A DNA stretch of 64,000 bases from Diphasiastrum complanatum. Taxonomy: Eukaryota > Streptophyta > Lycopodiopsida > Lycopodiales > Lycopodiaceae. The notes under the pieces were generated by a model. The model had not been told where the DNA came from, made no database searches, and worked only from the letters and a program-made list of their open reading frames with translations. Numbering within the stretch: position 1 is the first letter of the stretch; each line of letters opens with the position of its first letter. The position numbers and the translations under genes were made by a program. Positions 36,576-46,799 of this stretch are shown here, piece by piece. The stretch spans positions 45,741,446-45,805,445 of the forward strand of contig CM055095.1 of NCBI GenBank assembly GCA_029204225.1. Reading direction: 5' to 3'.

Positions 36576-37042
36576 AGTTATGATCAAAATCTCAGGTGTT
36601 GAATCAATGAAGCATAAAAGACAGCAATAGACTAAAGCCCTACAAGCAATAGACAAGACAATAGGTTCTCCCACGAAGAGCCCAAGCAATACCAATCAAT
36701 AATCTGAAAAATGAGTGTACAAATGCCCCCTATAAATACCCTACCAATGAACCCTAAAATAGAAATTCAAAAGTAAAGGGAGGCAAAAAGGTGGAGGGAA
36801 AATAGTGCGCCCTCCTACGGGCCCCCACTCCACATATAACCATATAATAAGGGCCCAAGGCCAGTCAATGTCATAAAAAAGGACCCAGTGCAGGTCATAA
36901 GCATATAAAAAGGCTCTGGGGCCTGTACATGACTAATATAAAATGCGTAACCAAAAATATACATAACCAACAGTAAATGTAAAGAGGCCTGCGGAATATA
37001 TGCAGAGTAGCCCAGTAGGCCTGTATCCTGTAGTCCGTAACT
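36576..37042 (-). repeat. GypC 5' LTR (467 bp)
   Basis: Pairs with 31417-31881. The outer edge is fixed by AGAGG at 37043-37047. Confidence 0.92.
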
Positions 37043-37329
37043 AGAGGTCACCATCAAAAGGTGGCTCACTCTAATTTATTTAAGAGGGGTCTACATTTAT
37101 TACTTTGCCTAGGAATAACACTAGCTCCTACATGGTCATTCCTTCTTGGGATTCACCATGTAAGCTCACATAAAGATAAATCTGTATTCCTAGCTAGCAT
37201 TCCTCGGCTCTCATGCTCGGCTCTCATCCTCTTTTTGCTCTCCTCCTTCTGAGACCTCCTCAGTCTTGGGTGAGAGGTGCTCTCTACTTCAGCTTGGCTC
37301 GGCATCTGGGGGATTCTCTGGAATCTAAC

Positions 37330-38097
37330 GTACTCTGTTGTTATCGTGCAACCACATTCTCCATTAATTGTGAAAAACATTTTGAATTTATTGAGCATCT
37401 CAACTTTTTCTTAGTACCTTATTAAGGCTAATTTTCTACCTCGGGCCACTCCATATTTTCCATGGTCCACCCCGGAGATCTCGCAGTTGAGAACCTTAGA
37501 CATATAATCGTATGCACCTAGATTAAGGTTTGTAATTAAAATAAAACTGGACAACTCAGTAACAAAAAACAATGCATCGAGTTTTTTTTCCTTGATACTT
37601 TAATCAGTTTAATGTTGAAATTTATTGGTTATTTTTAATATATTTGTTTAAATAGAACATAGTTGCAGCAGTTATGTACATCAGCTGTAACTGCGTTCCA
37701 CAATGAGTGTTCCAAAATATATTTATTCGTTTATATATTATTTTAACTAGAAACTGAAAAAAAATCAACAAAAACTGATTTCTTGCAAACGTTAAAAAAT
37801 TTACAAACACTATAAACTAATTCAAACATTAAAAAACAAAAAATTAATAAAAATAGGCGCTATAAGCCCATTTCACTTTCCTCACACTTCCATCATCTCT
37901 TGCTTTCTTCTAGCTCAAATTGGGCATTTTCTTCGAAAGAGGTCAACAAGACTGCTCCGGAAAACTTGACTACCATTCCTCGAAGCTGTTCCTTAGGAAC
38001 AGAAGAAACCACAGGAATGGGTTTCTATGGTCCTGTCAAGGTTGACTAGGCCTTAAATGACTCTCTGAGTCTCTTCTCCTTCCAAACTAGTGTGGCC
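37330..38097. other. AT-rich flank, nothing recognised
   Basis: No coding similarity. It borders the worn end of GypA and lies beyond the 3' end of the SecY gene. Confidence 0.5.
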
Positions 38098-38360
38098 AAA
38101 TAATGGTCACCCTTATGCCTCAACATGACAAGCTGGCCTACTTTGTCACCTCAACAACTTGCCAACTATCCTCTGATCACACATTGTCTAACTCCAACAC
38201 GGATGGCTAGGCCCATGATGGTAAGTTTCAATCCTGCATGTCTAAGAACTTATGACGTTGTCTGATTGGGTCACTATTTGCAACACACTTGACCAACACT
38301 TGGGCCTGATGCTTAGCTATTGCCATTGGCTGTCATCGATGCTTGAAACTGATGAGAATA
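38098..38360. repeat. Dispersed repeat, copy 2 (pairs with 10143-10420)
   Basis: A diverged copy of the repeat described at 10143. It has the A-box-like GATGGCTAGGCCCATGATGG and a B-box-like GTTTCAATCC close together. It lies about 640 bp past the SecY stop codon. Confidence 0.55.
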
Positions 38361-39002
38361 TGCAAAAGAGCTACATCCACAAATCCAATAAACAGTCACT
38401 GAATAATGAAAGAAACAGTTTTGAGAACCCAACACCCTACTGCAGGAGGGGTTTTGCGCATCAAAATCCATAGAGCCCCACCATAGGACACACCAATTTA
38501 TTAACAGAACGAGAATATAGAGAGAGATGATAAGAGTAGACAAGGCAACACAACCTTATCTTCAGTGGAGCACACAAGTGAGGCAACATAAAAGCTTAAA
38601 AGCTTCCTCTAAACAGCAAAATTGTGCATACAGTAGGAAACTAATCTGTAACATAACATTTGGGAAAAAGTCATTTTATTGGTTAGTCTCCAGCAGTATA
38701 TTGTGATGGGTTCCATTAATAGCTGTTGATGAATACTATTTGCTGCAGAAGCAATGGGTTTCTCTCTTCATTTAAAACATTGGCAACACCAGCAACTAGA
38801 CATGTGACACATGGAGTCTGATAGACAATCTTACCAGAAGCATCAAAATAAATAAATCAAACACATCAAACAAATAAAAGACAGAGACAAAGTAAGGGGA
38901 AAGTTGTTGTACTTGCTATGAGAATGCTCTGTGGGTACCAGTCGAGACCTTTCTGCAAGGTAGCCCAATACAGGAGTAGCCCAAGCTTGTGCTTTTTTCC
39001 CT

Positions 39003-41339
39003 TCACACACCATATCGCTTTAGGACTTTACTCAAAGATGGCATAACATTGTAAGCTTTAAACGATCTCCTCAACTCGGCCACAGAACCTACCTGCAAAT
39101 CAAATGAAATGACATTACATGAGTACAGACTCATTAAAAGTATGCCTAATTTTTTTGGGAGACTTTTGACAAAAAAAAGCACTAGTTAAAGTAAAATGTC
39201 TCGTTGCTACCTCCTCAACAACCCATTGAAGCTTATTGACACATCCAATTCAAGAGCAGCATCTTAGAGACTCTAAAAAATGAACCGAGCTACTTTCAGA
39301 CTATTCAGTAAGACAGTGAATTTTATTAGTTGGTTTGAAAGTTGATATAAAGCATAGATACCTGTTCCGTACATTTTCAGAGTGTACATTCTGCTCAGTA
39401 TAATACAGTAAATTTCAAGAAAATTTATCAAGAAAAATTTATGCGTGTGGAACAGCGTTCCGTAAACTGCAGATCAAATGACCAATTAGCAAATCCTTGG
39501 TAAGGGAAACCAAGAATTATTTATGAAGAACACACTAACAGGGATCTCCGAACTAACTCAAGCCTAGGAGCAATATGCTGATGCAAAAAAGTTGACGGTT
39601 CCAAAGATGACCCCCCCGACTGGGCTTCCATTAGGATTTATGTTTTTAACATGATTTTCTTCACCTCCATTAATTGAACTTTGTTGGTCAAAAGCCCTAG
39701 TTAAACCTAAACCACAACTAAACATACGAGAAATTCCTCCCCTCCTTAAGAGGCAATGTCCCACTTTCCAATCCTTGAACCTGGAGAGGAGCATGAGCCA
39801 AGTTAGCGAGTGGCTGTGTTGTATCAGTGCCTCAAAAGGCAGGCACTGGACTTGAGCAGTTTCCCCAAGACTCGCTTAAGTCTACTTCTTTCTTCCAACA
39901 TGATATTCTAATTTCCTAAAACCCCAGAAACCAATTCCGAGGTTTTGGGGTCAGAATGTACTGCAAGTTCCATACAGTACGTTCCAGAACGTACTGCCCA
40001 AAATGTCTTGAAATTTTATTTTAGTAAAAACTAAAAAAACCTTCTCTTTTCCTTTTCTGACTCCCATAATCTGCAAGCTCAATTTCGAAACATTAATCCC
40101 TTGAATGAGCAGTGAGTCCATCAGTTCAAATTTCACAATGATCTTTGCGATTACTACGTACTCTGGAATCTGTCAGTTACCACGATGTTTCTCATAGTGA
40201 TTAGGGTCGAGTTTGCATTTCCAATGGCTATGTAGCCAAGGTACCAGTGGAGTATTGAGCTAAAAGACCAGCGAAGATGTGGCCAAACTACCTTTGCTCT
40301 CAGGACTTGGTTTACATCCGAAAAGAACACAGACACAAAATCCAGCAAGGAGCGATATTAGGCTGAAATTCCTTCTAGATTGGCAGGTGTTGGAAACTGA
40401 GAAAGTGAAATACAAAAAAATGCATTGAAGGAAAATAAATACCGATTCTTATATGAAGGATGTCTTTGAACATGCTATATGAGAAGAAACGTGTTACATA
40501 ATTTATATTAAACATGCTAAAACCGGCATGCGTACAATGATCAGCATTGATGTAAATCCGATGCTTATATCCTGATTAATAGCCCGAAGCTTGTAGTCGA
40601 CTAGCGTTGACACGGTTGCAAGCATACCAAGAAGAATACCTCCTGTGAGAGTCAACAAGTGTCAGAAAAGGTGATGCGCATTAAATTGATTCTTCAAACC
40701 ACAATGGACACAGGAGGAAAGTGATTATTCTACTAAGTAAAAAAGAAATAAAGGATCACACGTGTGCATTTACCCTGAAACTAGATGATAAAAAGCAAAG
40801 AAGGGTTTATCAACAAGCCTCGTGAGTCAGATCCGCCTAGAAGAACACACTAGCAAGAACAACAAAACAGACCCCAGAAACGCGTAGAAGCCTGAACTTT
40901 TCCCAGGTATTCGATAGTCTGACGCCCCGGTTTGACATTAGGTATTCTAGTGCCAATCTTCATCATGTAATTGGAAAGCTCCTTTGGTGTATCGCCCTGC
41001 ATTTTAGCATGATTAATCAAGGTATAGCATTGAATTCAATCGAATAAATGACATTTGCACATGCAATTTGGACCTCTCATTGAGATGAGTCTTATCTTGT
41101 GGACTCCAGATATAATAACACAACCCATTACAGGAATGTGAACAAAGCCGAAAAGCAGAAAATGAGTTGTCCTTACAATGTCCAACACGTTGAACATGAA
41201 CACAAAGATCATGTTCAATGAATGATAAAGCCATGGCTTTGCACCGGGAGCTCCTGGTAAAGCAGGGTTCAACATGTCCTTTAGCCTCACCCACAATTGA
41301 GCTCCAGTGATACTGAAAGCCAGCTTCAAAGGTGTCACA
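39003..41339 (-). CDS. SCY2: SecY-family translocase, SCY2-like, last four exons
   Basis: Four exons encode the C-terminal third of a SecY protein, the pore subunit of Sec translocases; plant SCY2 is the pore of the plastid envelope SEC2 system. Minus-strand exons: 41339-41177, 40996-40873, 40642-40536, 39092-39003 (TGA). Introns are GT-AG (donors GTAAGG, GTCTGT, GTACGC; acceptors ATGCAG, TCACAG, TTGCAG) and the frame joins cleanly. Exon 2 encodes N-V-K-P-G-R-Q-T-I-E-Y-L, matching the SecY cytosolic loop, and Q-A-S-T-R-F-W-G. Exon 3 has F-T-S-M-L-I-I-V. The end is K-V-L-K-R-Y-G-V. Two or three membrane segments are visible. No stops, so it looks functional. The first two thirds were not found in this window; upstream exons may lie beyond retroelement-filled introns. 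The SCY2 label rests on recalled family similarity. Confidence 0.85.
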
Positions 41340-42229
41340 CTAGCTCATCTCTGTTACTTATGACAGTAAAAAGGTAAGGTCTTGCCCTGAGCTATATCAG
41401 ACAGTAATAACACAGAATTGAAACACTAGTAGAGCTCCAATTGCTACAGTTTGTATGACATGTCACGTTATGTTACATCCCTTCTAAAAGCTGAGAGTTT
41501 TTACAAAGGAAAGATGAGGGGTATGGGAACTGAGGAAGGTATGTCTAGTACTGGGCATGTCCCTTAACTAATGTCCATGTGGGTAAAGGCAATACCCAAT
41601 GGGGACCAGTGCAGGACATCTGGCATTTGAATGAACAGTTTCCTGTTAGGGGGTTCTCAGTTTGAGTTCATGGATTAGGGTTTAGGGTGCCTTCTCAAAC
41701 TACCAGCTCTATAGATCATCATGTGCATAAATGAGTAGCAGAATTGTATAGGCTGCTCTTTGTACAAAATTTCGTAATCCGTTCTTCCAATTCAACAATG
41801 AAAAGGCCAATGAGTGTTGCGAAAAGTGGGTAGCCCTTGTTTATCTCTATACTAATAAAAGTTTCCTTTCTAGTCAAGTGTTTGAATAGATTTAGTTACT
41901 CTATCTGAAAGGAATTCGTCTAGTCATGAGATGGATAGCTTTTTTCATGCGAAGTTTTTTTGTATCCTTTCACGTGCAAATCTTCACTTTCATGTTCATA
42001 GGGTGGAAGATTTCTTAGGACCTGCACCGAAAAGTTTTTGTACGAAACTTAGAGCTGAATCAAGCTTTGATTCTTTGATCTTTCTTTTATACATTTTCAT
42101 GTATTTGATGACATATCAAATAAATGACATACAGATAAAGTAAATCTAGAGCTACAATGAAAGGATTGTGTTTGTACATCTTATAGTCCCATAATTGGCC
42201 CTGCATGGACTATAATAAAACATTTCAGG
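41340..42229. other. Probable SecY intron sequence, no exon found
   Basis: Begins with the acceptor-like CTAG before the 41339 exon (minus strand). I found no further SecY exon or other gene here. Confidence 0.4.
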
Positions 42230-42239
42230 TGCCTTTTGG

Positions 42240-44519
42240 CATGAATTTATCCCCCGTGCTCCACCACATCTCCTGGATGACCTCCGCATATGGACCGACT
42301 ACGCTACCAGCCTATATACCATACCCACAGACACACCCACCTCTATCTCTCCACGCCCTTCTGAGTTCACCTTCTTCACCTCTGACATGGTACTCACGGC
42401 CATCAAGAGAATGAAGTCCCATAAGGCAAGAGATATTGAAGACCTCAAATCTGAACTCCTAACCCATGCTTCCGACCTCCTTGCTCCCACACTAGCCACT
42501 CTCCTCAATTCCGCCGTTGTTTCTGGTTTCCCTTCATCCTGATGCACCAACATCATCCATCTTATTCATAAAAATGGTGATCCCATGATTCCTGGTAATT
42601 ACCACACTATCATGATTGGGCATGTTCTCACGAAGCTCTATGGCACCATACTCCAGTCTGCAATGAGTTCAGAGGCGGAAAACCGGAGATTACATGCATT
42701 GGGGCAGGCAGGTTTTAGATCTCATTATTCTACCACTGACCATATCTTCACACTCCGAGCTTTGATTGAGGAAGCTAAGTACAGGAAAGAGAGGGTTTAC
42801 TGTTGTTTTGTGGACTTCAAGAAAGCCTTTGATTTTGTACCACGCTCCCTACTCATTCAAAGACTTCGTGACCTTGGTTTCTCCACAGATATTGTTCTAG
42901 CAGTGATGGCTCTTTATGAGAAGGTCTTGGGATATTTCTGACATGATAGTGGCCTATCTGATCACATTTGGAGCACCATTGGGGTGAAACAGGGATGTTC
43001 TCTTTCACCGGTTCTCTTTGGATTATACATTGATGAGTTAGAGCGAGTCATCTCACAGAGGCAGTTGGATTGTTTACAGGGATTTTGTACCAGATGGGGA
43101 TTGGGGGTGGACACTACGAAGACCAAAGTTATGGTCTTCAACACTTCTCGAGCTTTCATGCAGCGCCAGGAGTTCACCCTAGATGGGCAGGCCTTAGCGG
43201 TAGTTTTCTCTTATACTTATTTGGGAATACTCTTTTCTGGTCCTACCTTTAGCATGCAACAGGCGGCCACCACCCGACTTGGGAAGGGGCACTCCTCTCT
43301 TGTTCAGCTTGAGCGGTTCTGCTTCAGGAAGCTCATCAGAGATGCTCGTAGTAAGTGTAGACTTTTTGATACTATTGTCACCCCCACTGCCATGTATGCA
43401 GCAGAGACATGGTGTATTGGTCTCTCGTCATCACACTGGGCCAGCATTTCACGATTACAGACCACTATGTTAGCTCGTATAATTCGGGCGAAGCCCTCGG
43501 TTCCGCACGAGATCCTTCTTGCAGAGTTTGCCGTTCCACCCATTCAGATAGATGCCGCTTTACATTTTATCACATATATTCAGAGAGTCTAGGCTCTACC
43601 CGATGCAGATATGAGATATACACAGATAGCACTTGTTTCCTCACACTCACTTCATGACCAGGGCTATCGACTGTCGTGGTTCTCCCAGGCATCCCACTTC
43701 CTCCTTGAGTCATTTGGTATCCACATTACAGAGCTCCCCTCAGGTACTCATCAGTATATCAGGCGCATCTTATATCGGGCATACCTCGATCATACTTGGA
43801 GACGACAGCGTGGGGTTAAACCCGACTATTACTGGACTCACTTTATTGAGCTTGACATAGCAGGGTTCCCAATTTTGCCACACTATTTGGACTCAGGGTT
43901 ATCACACTGCTTCAGATTTACATTGGGCCAGCTTCACGTATCATCACATCAGTTGGCTATTGAGACTGGGAGATTCCAGGGTATCCCGAGAGCGGAGCAG
44001 ATTTGTCAGTTATGCTGCTTAGATGAGGTGGAGTCAGAGGAGCACTTTATCTTTAGGTGCCCAGTATATTACGAGATGAGAGGGAGATACCACTGTTTGT
44101 TCCGTGACACACCCGTCACCCTACGATCCCTCCTAGCCTATGAGGACTCCAGATGCGCTGCACTCATGATACGGGAGATGTTTATACTACGACAGGGGCT
44201 GTGTCAGACAGCCCAGCAGAGTCATGTTTCTCAACCTCAGATCACTTCTTTCTTCTCCAGGAGGAGAGGACGAGACCTAGTATTTGATGATGATGATGAT
44301 GATGATGGTGATGATGACTTACCTACCCATAGAGATCGGAGACAGTGCCCCACACATACCCATGTTGCAGCACGAGCTACTCAACTTACCACGAGGAGAC
44401 CTCTTCACCCTCCTAGACGACGTCAGCGACCACCAGTGGCCCTCCATGCGGCCCGTATTACATCCTTTTACAGCATCAGCAAGACAGGATTGGATGATAG
44501 TGTCATACCCCACTCATGA
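42240..44519 (+). pseudogene. LINE-A ORF2: RT remnant, zinc knuckle, PIP-like motifs
   Basis: RT blocks visible: G-Q-A-G-F-R-S-H-Y-S-T-T-D-H and C-C-F-V-D-F-K-K-A-F-D (42700-42830), then I-G-V-K-Q-G-C-S-L-S-P (about 42980). The Y-A-D-D catalytic box is absent: the text runs from E-L-E-R-V-I-S-Q directly to R-Q-L-D-C near 43063, a deletion of about 35 codons relative to LINE-E. Frame 43611-44519 holds a knuckle C-x2-C...E-E-H-F-I-F-R-C-P (about 44010-44065), a PIP-like QPQITSFFSRRR (44232-44267), an acidic Asp run and a second R-I-T-S-F-Y motif near the end. Stops include TGA at 42541 and TGA at 42939. Confidence 0.88.
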
Positions 44520-44673
44520 CTTTTAGCAGTATACATGCTCCCACATGTTTCATATATCATCACATCTATTTCAGTTCATAGCTTTAGATTTGTTATTTAT
44601 GTCACCGTTTTGGAGACATTTCATACACTCCCATTGTTACCACATACTTGACATGTACATTTACTAGTCTTAT

Positions 44674-44687
44674 ATGCCTTTTGGCAT
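44674..44687 (+). other. LINE-A 3' hairpin ATGCC-TTTT-GGCAT
   Basis: A 5-bp stem just upstream of the pyrimidine tail, present in all five LINE 3' ends. Likely the RT recognition structure. Confidence 0.75.
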
Positions 44688-44707
44688 GGAAAAGACATTA
44701 ATAAAGC

Positions 44708-44721
44708 TTTCTTTCTTTCTT

Positions 44722-44785
<64 letters not shown>
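44708..44785. repeat. (CTTT)n(CT)n tail of LINE-A
   Basis: Pyrimidine microsatellite directly after AATAAAG; it takes the place of a poly(A) tail. Confidence 0.95.
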
Positions 44786-44788
<3 letters not shown>

Positions 44789-45479
44789 TTGAGCATGCTT
44801 TTAGCTATAAGAGCTTACTCAATCACTGTTCCAATTGTGCCATTGCTAAGCCAGATCTTTCTTTGAGCAGACTCACTGGTTGTTGGGCTCTGACATTTTG
44901 AGTCATTAGTCACCAATCATTTTCATGCAGCTCGCATTCTCTACTACTTATGCTACAACTGCAGTTGAGAGCGTACCTGAGCAGAAAATGATGTCTCCTC
45001 CTTCATTGTCATCTGAGCTAGATTTGTCCTTGGATTACTAGTCACCTATGTGAAGGAACCTCTATCACTGCCAGTACTCCATCGCTATCTCTGAATGCTA
45101 ACATCACATTCAAGCGCTGTTGGCAGGCAATCACTGTGAATGAGCAATTTGGCTCTGAGACTTCCTTGGAGCCATTACACTTTTGAAGGGATTCCTCCAG
45201 CCAGCAGTCGTCATTTTGAGTCATTGCCAAAGCTTGAGAAGATTCTATTTGCCGCCCTTGAAGCTGTCTATCGATGAGCTAAGATGCCATTTTCAATGAG
45301 TTTGTAGAGTCAAAGGTCGAAGTGTGAAAGAGAGCAACAAATTCCTGGGTCTTAGATTTCTCGGCGGGTCGAAAGGGCAAAGGACCATCCTAAATCTCCA
45401 GGAGTTCAGGTAGAATCATTGGGAAGATTACAAAAGGTCAGCGACCCAACTGCATCGAACTATTGGTTGTGGAGGTCAC
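44786..45479. other. Spacer with short coding-like scraps
   Basis: TCATTTTCATGCAG near 44920-44933 looks like a splice acceptor and is followed by about 36 open codons (…P-E-Q-K-M-M-S-P-P-S-L-S-S…) to a TAG near 45040. I do not recognise the product. The end may be the LINE-B 5' UTR. Confidence 0.3.
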
Positions 45480-45992
45480 TGGAGCGTGGCACCGGGCTGC
45501 TGCTGACCTGGCGCTGAGCTGGAGTGCTCTCTCTGGAAATGGCGCCCTTGAGGAAGAAGGCCAGCCCTCGCTCCATCTCTCCACGGGCCAACCCTCCACG
45601 GCCTAATGGGCCTCCTGCTGTCTCTGCTATTGACCTGTCTCCTGCCCCCTTCGCTGTCCCCCCTGCTGACTCCACTCCTGATCTACATGTCCCCCTCGCT
45701 GACCCTCATGCTGGCTCATTTCCAAATACTCCCCTCCTCGCTTATTCTGCCCCCCTCACTGATGCATCCCCCTCTGTCCCTGCCCCCTTCACTGTCCCTC
45801 CTGCTGAGCAGCCCTCCTCCTCTTCTTCTTACCCGTGCCCTTCTTCTTCCCCATCTGATTTATCTTCCTCAGTTCCTATCTCCCCATCCTCTTCTTCATT
45901 CGTTGTCTCCTCTTCTTCATTGCCTATCAATCCAACTCCTCTTATCTCCTACTCTCAAGAACCACTCTTGCAAAGGCAGTGGAGTCCTATCT

Positions 45993-46136
45993 TCTTGGAA
46001 TATCAATCCACACTCTAGAGAGAACTATCAAACAGGGCGGATAGCTCAGTGGTAGAGCATCCCATCCAGTATGAGGGAGGTCCTGGGTTCGAATCCTAGT
46101 TTGTCCATCCATATTATGATTTATGGATTTCTAACA
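45993..46136 (+). repeat. TRIM-type 5' LTR (144 bp) with tRNA-like core
   Basis: T[C]TTGGAATATC...TTTCTAACA; the outer edge is fixed by TATCT, the inner edge by the PBS. Half of it is the tRNA-like sequence. Confidence 0.93.
46035..46106 (+). tRNA. tRNA-like sequence inside the 5' LTR
   Basis: 72 nt fold as a tRNA: acceptor GGGCGGA/TTTGTCC (7 pairs with G-T wobbles), TA, D-stem GCTC/GAGC with AGTGGTA loop, T-arm CTGGG-TTCGAAT-CCTAG. The A box TAGCTCAGTGGTAGAG and B box GGTTCGAATCC are intact. The anticodon arm is odd: TCCC/GGGA with an 11-nt loop (ATCCAGTATGA), two nucleotides longer than normal, so decoding is unlikely. It could act as a Pol III promoter. Not a canonical tRNA gene. Confidence 0.65.
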
Positions 46137-46148
46137 TGGTATCAGAGC
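46137..46148 (+). promoter_or_regulatory. Primer-binding site 1 (initiator-Met tRNA type)
   Basis: TGGTATCAGAGC directly after the 144-bp LTR. Confidence 0.9.
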
Positions 46149-46799
46149 TACCGGATTTGCAGCAAGCTTGTTTGTTGGCGCCCTACCAGAAGAGGAGCTT
46201 CTCTGCTTTTTGTTGTGAAATTTCAGCATCTTGCTGATCTTTTCAACTGGAGTTTGGATCTGCTTTTTTGTCTCTTTTCAGGTTGAAGGAGGGCGGCCAT
46301 CAGAGATCTTGAAGGAGCAATTTTTGGCACCCAAAAATCAGAATCTCAAATCTGATTTTTATGCAACCAGTTTTCAGCAAGTTTTGTTTGGAGGAGGGAA
46401 GCGAATGGAGGCTGCGGGTGCGCCCAAACATCTGCTACTGATTTTTGGTTGTGGTGTCTCCGTATCTTGCTGTTTTTGTTTTCAGGTTTGCATTTGTGTA
46501 GGAGGGCGCCCAAAATTCAGCAAACCCTATTCAGGGTTAGGTCAACTTGTGGCTGGAAATTTGCAGATTCTTAGCAAGTAGTAGGGCGGTTTCAACAGCC
46601 CTATTGGAGTGTGTGTTGATCACACTATTTGGCTTCCTAATTGGGTTTCGGTGTAGGTTTCAATTGAAGCTAACCTAATTTTCAAGAAGCTGGTTTTTTT
46701 TGTGCAAGAAGACAGCCATCTATCCATTATCTTTTGGGCACTTTGGTTGCAAATTGAAAGACATCTTGTGTTCCTACTTTCAGCTCTTTGTTTGCTGCA

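Larger units (their letters stand above)
31417..37042 (-). mobile_element. GypC: nested chromodomain gypsy with atypical LTR ends
   Basis: LTRs 31417-31881 (465 bp) and 36576-37042 (467 bp) bound an internal gag-pol on the minus strand. The exact 5-bp duplication AGAGG lies at 31412-31416 and 37043-37047, and the unoccupied GypA LTR has one copy at that site. The LTRs therefore begin AGTTACGG and end ATAACT on the minus strand, not TG...CA. The primer-binding site TGGTATCAGAGC abuts the LTR (36575 down) and a purine tract GCCAGGGAG abuts the other. Most of integrase is deleted. Confidence 0.92.
10597..37329 (-). mobile_element. GypA: large Ty3/gypsy element hosting two nested gypsies
   Basis: Order on the minus strand: 5' LTR (30739-37329, split by GypC), primer-binding site TTTGGCGCCATTTCC just inside it, minisatellite array, gag (29694 down), [GypB insertion], protease, RT, RNase H, integrase (to 16978), second minisatellite array, extra ORF (15391-12166), polypurine tract near 11760-11775, 3' LTR (10597-11759). 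Subtracting GypB (6.9 kb) and GypC (5.6 kb) leaves about 14.2 kb. The Asp-tRNA-like primer site, long LTRs, extra 3' ORF and lack of a chromodomain point to the Athila/Tat side of gypsy. No target duplication is visible; the right LTR edge is worn. All ORFs are broken. Confidence 0.85.
30739..37329 (-). repeat. GypA 5' LTR, split by GypC
   Basis: LTR parts are 30739-31411 and 37043-37329, separated by GypC and its duplicated AGAGG. The terminus is a perfect 13-bp inverted repeat, TGTTCACAGATTC (30739-30751) and GAATCTGTGAACA (30759-30771), with a 7-nt loop. The distal end has lost the TGTTAGC tip seen in the other LTR. Confidence 0.88.
42230..44785 (+). mobile_element. LINE-A: 5'-truncated non-LTR retrotransposon
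   Basis: Aligns with LINE-B from about 52978 to its 3' end, so the endonuclease and ORF1 are missing. It carries the RT region, zinc knuckle, C-terminal motifs, 3' UTR with hairpin (44674-44687), then AATAAAGC followed by (CTTT)n(CT)n to 44785. No target duplication was recognised. Confidence 0.9.

Noticed and set aside
44284-44526. ORF beginning with a run of Met
   Set aside because: It is a shifted reading of the Asp-run (GAT repeats) in LINE-A ORF2.
45606-46055. Leu/Pro-rich overlapping frame in LINE-B ORF1
   Set aside because: It is the shifted shadow of the Pro/Ser-rich ORF1 N terminus and runs into the inserted LTR.
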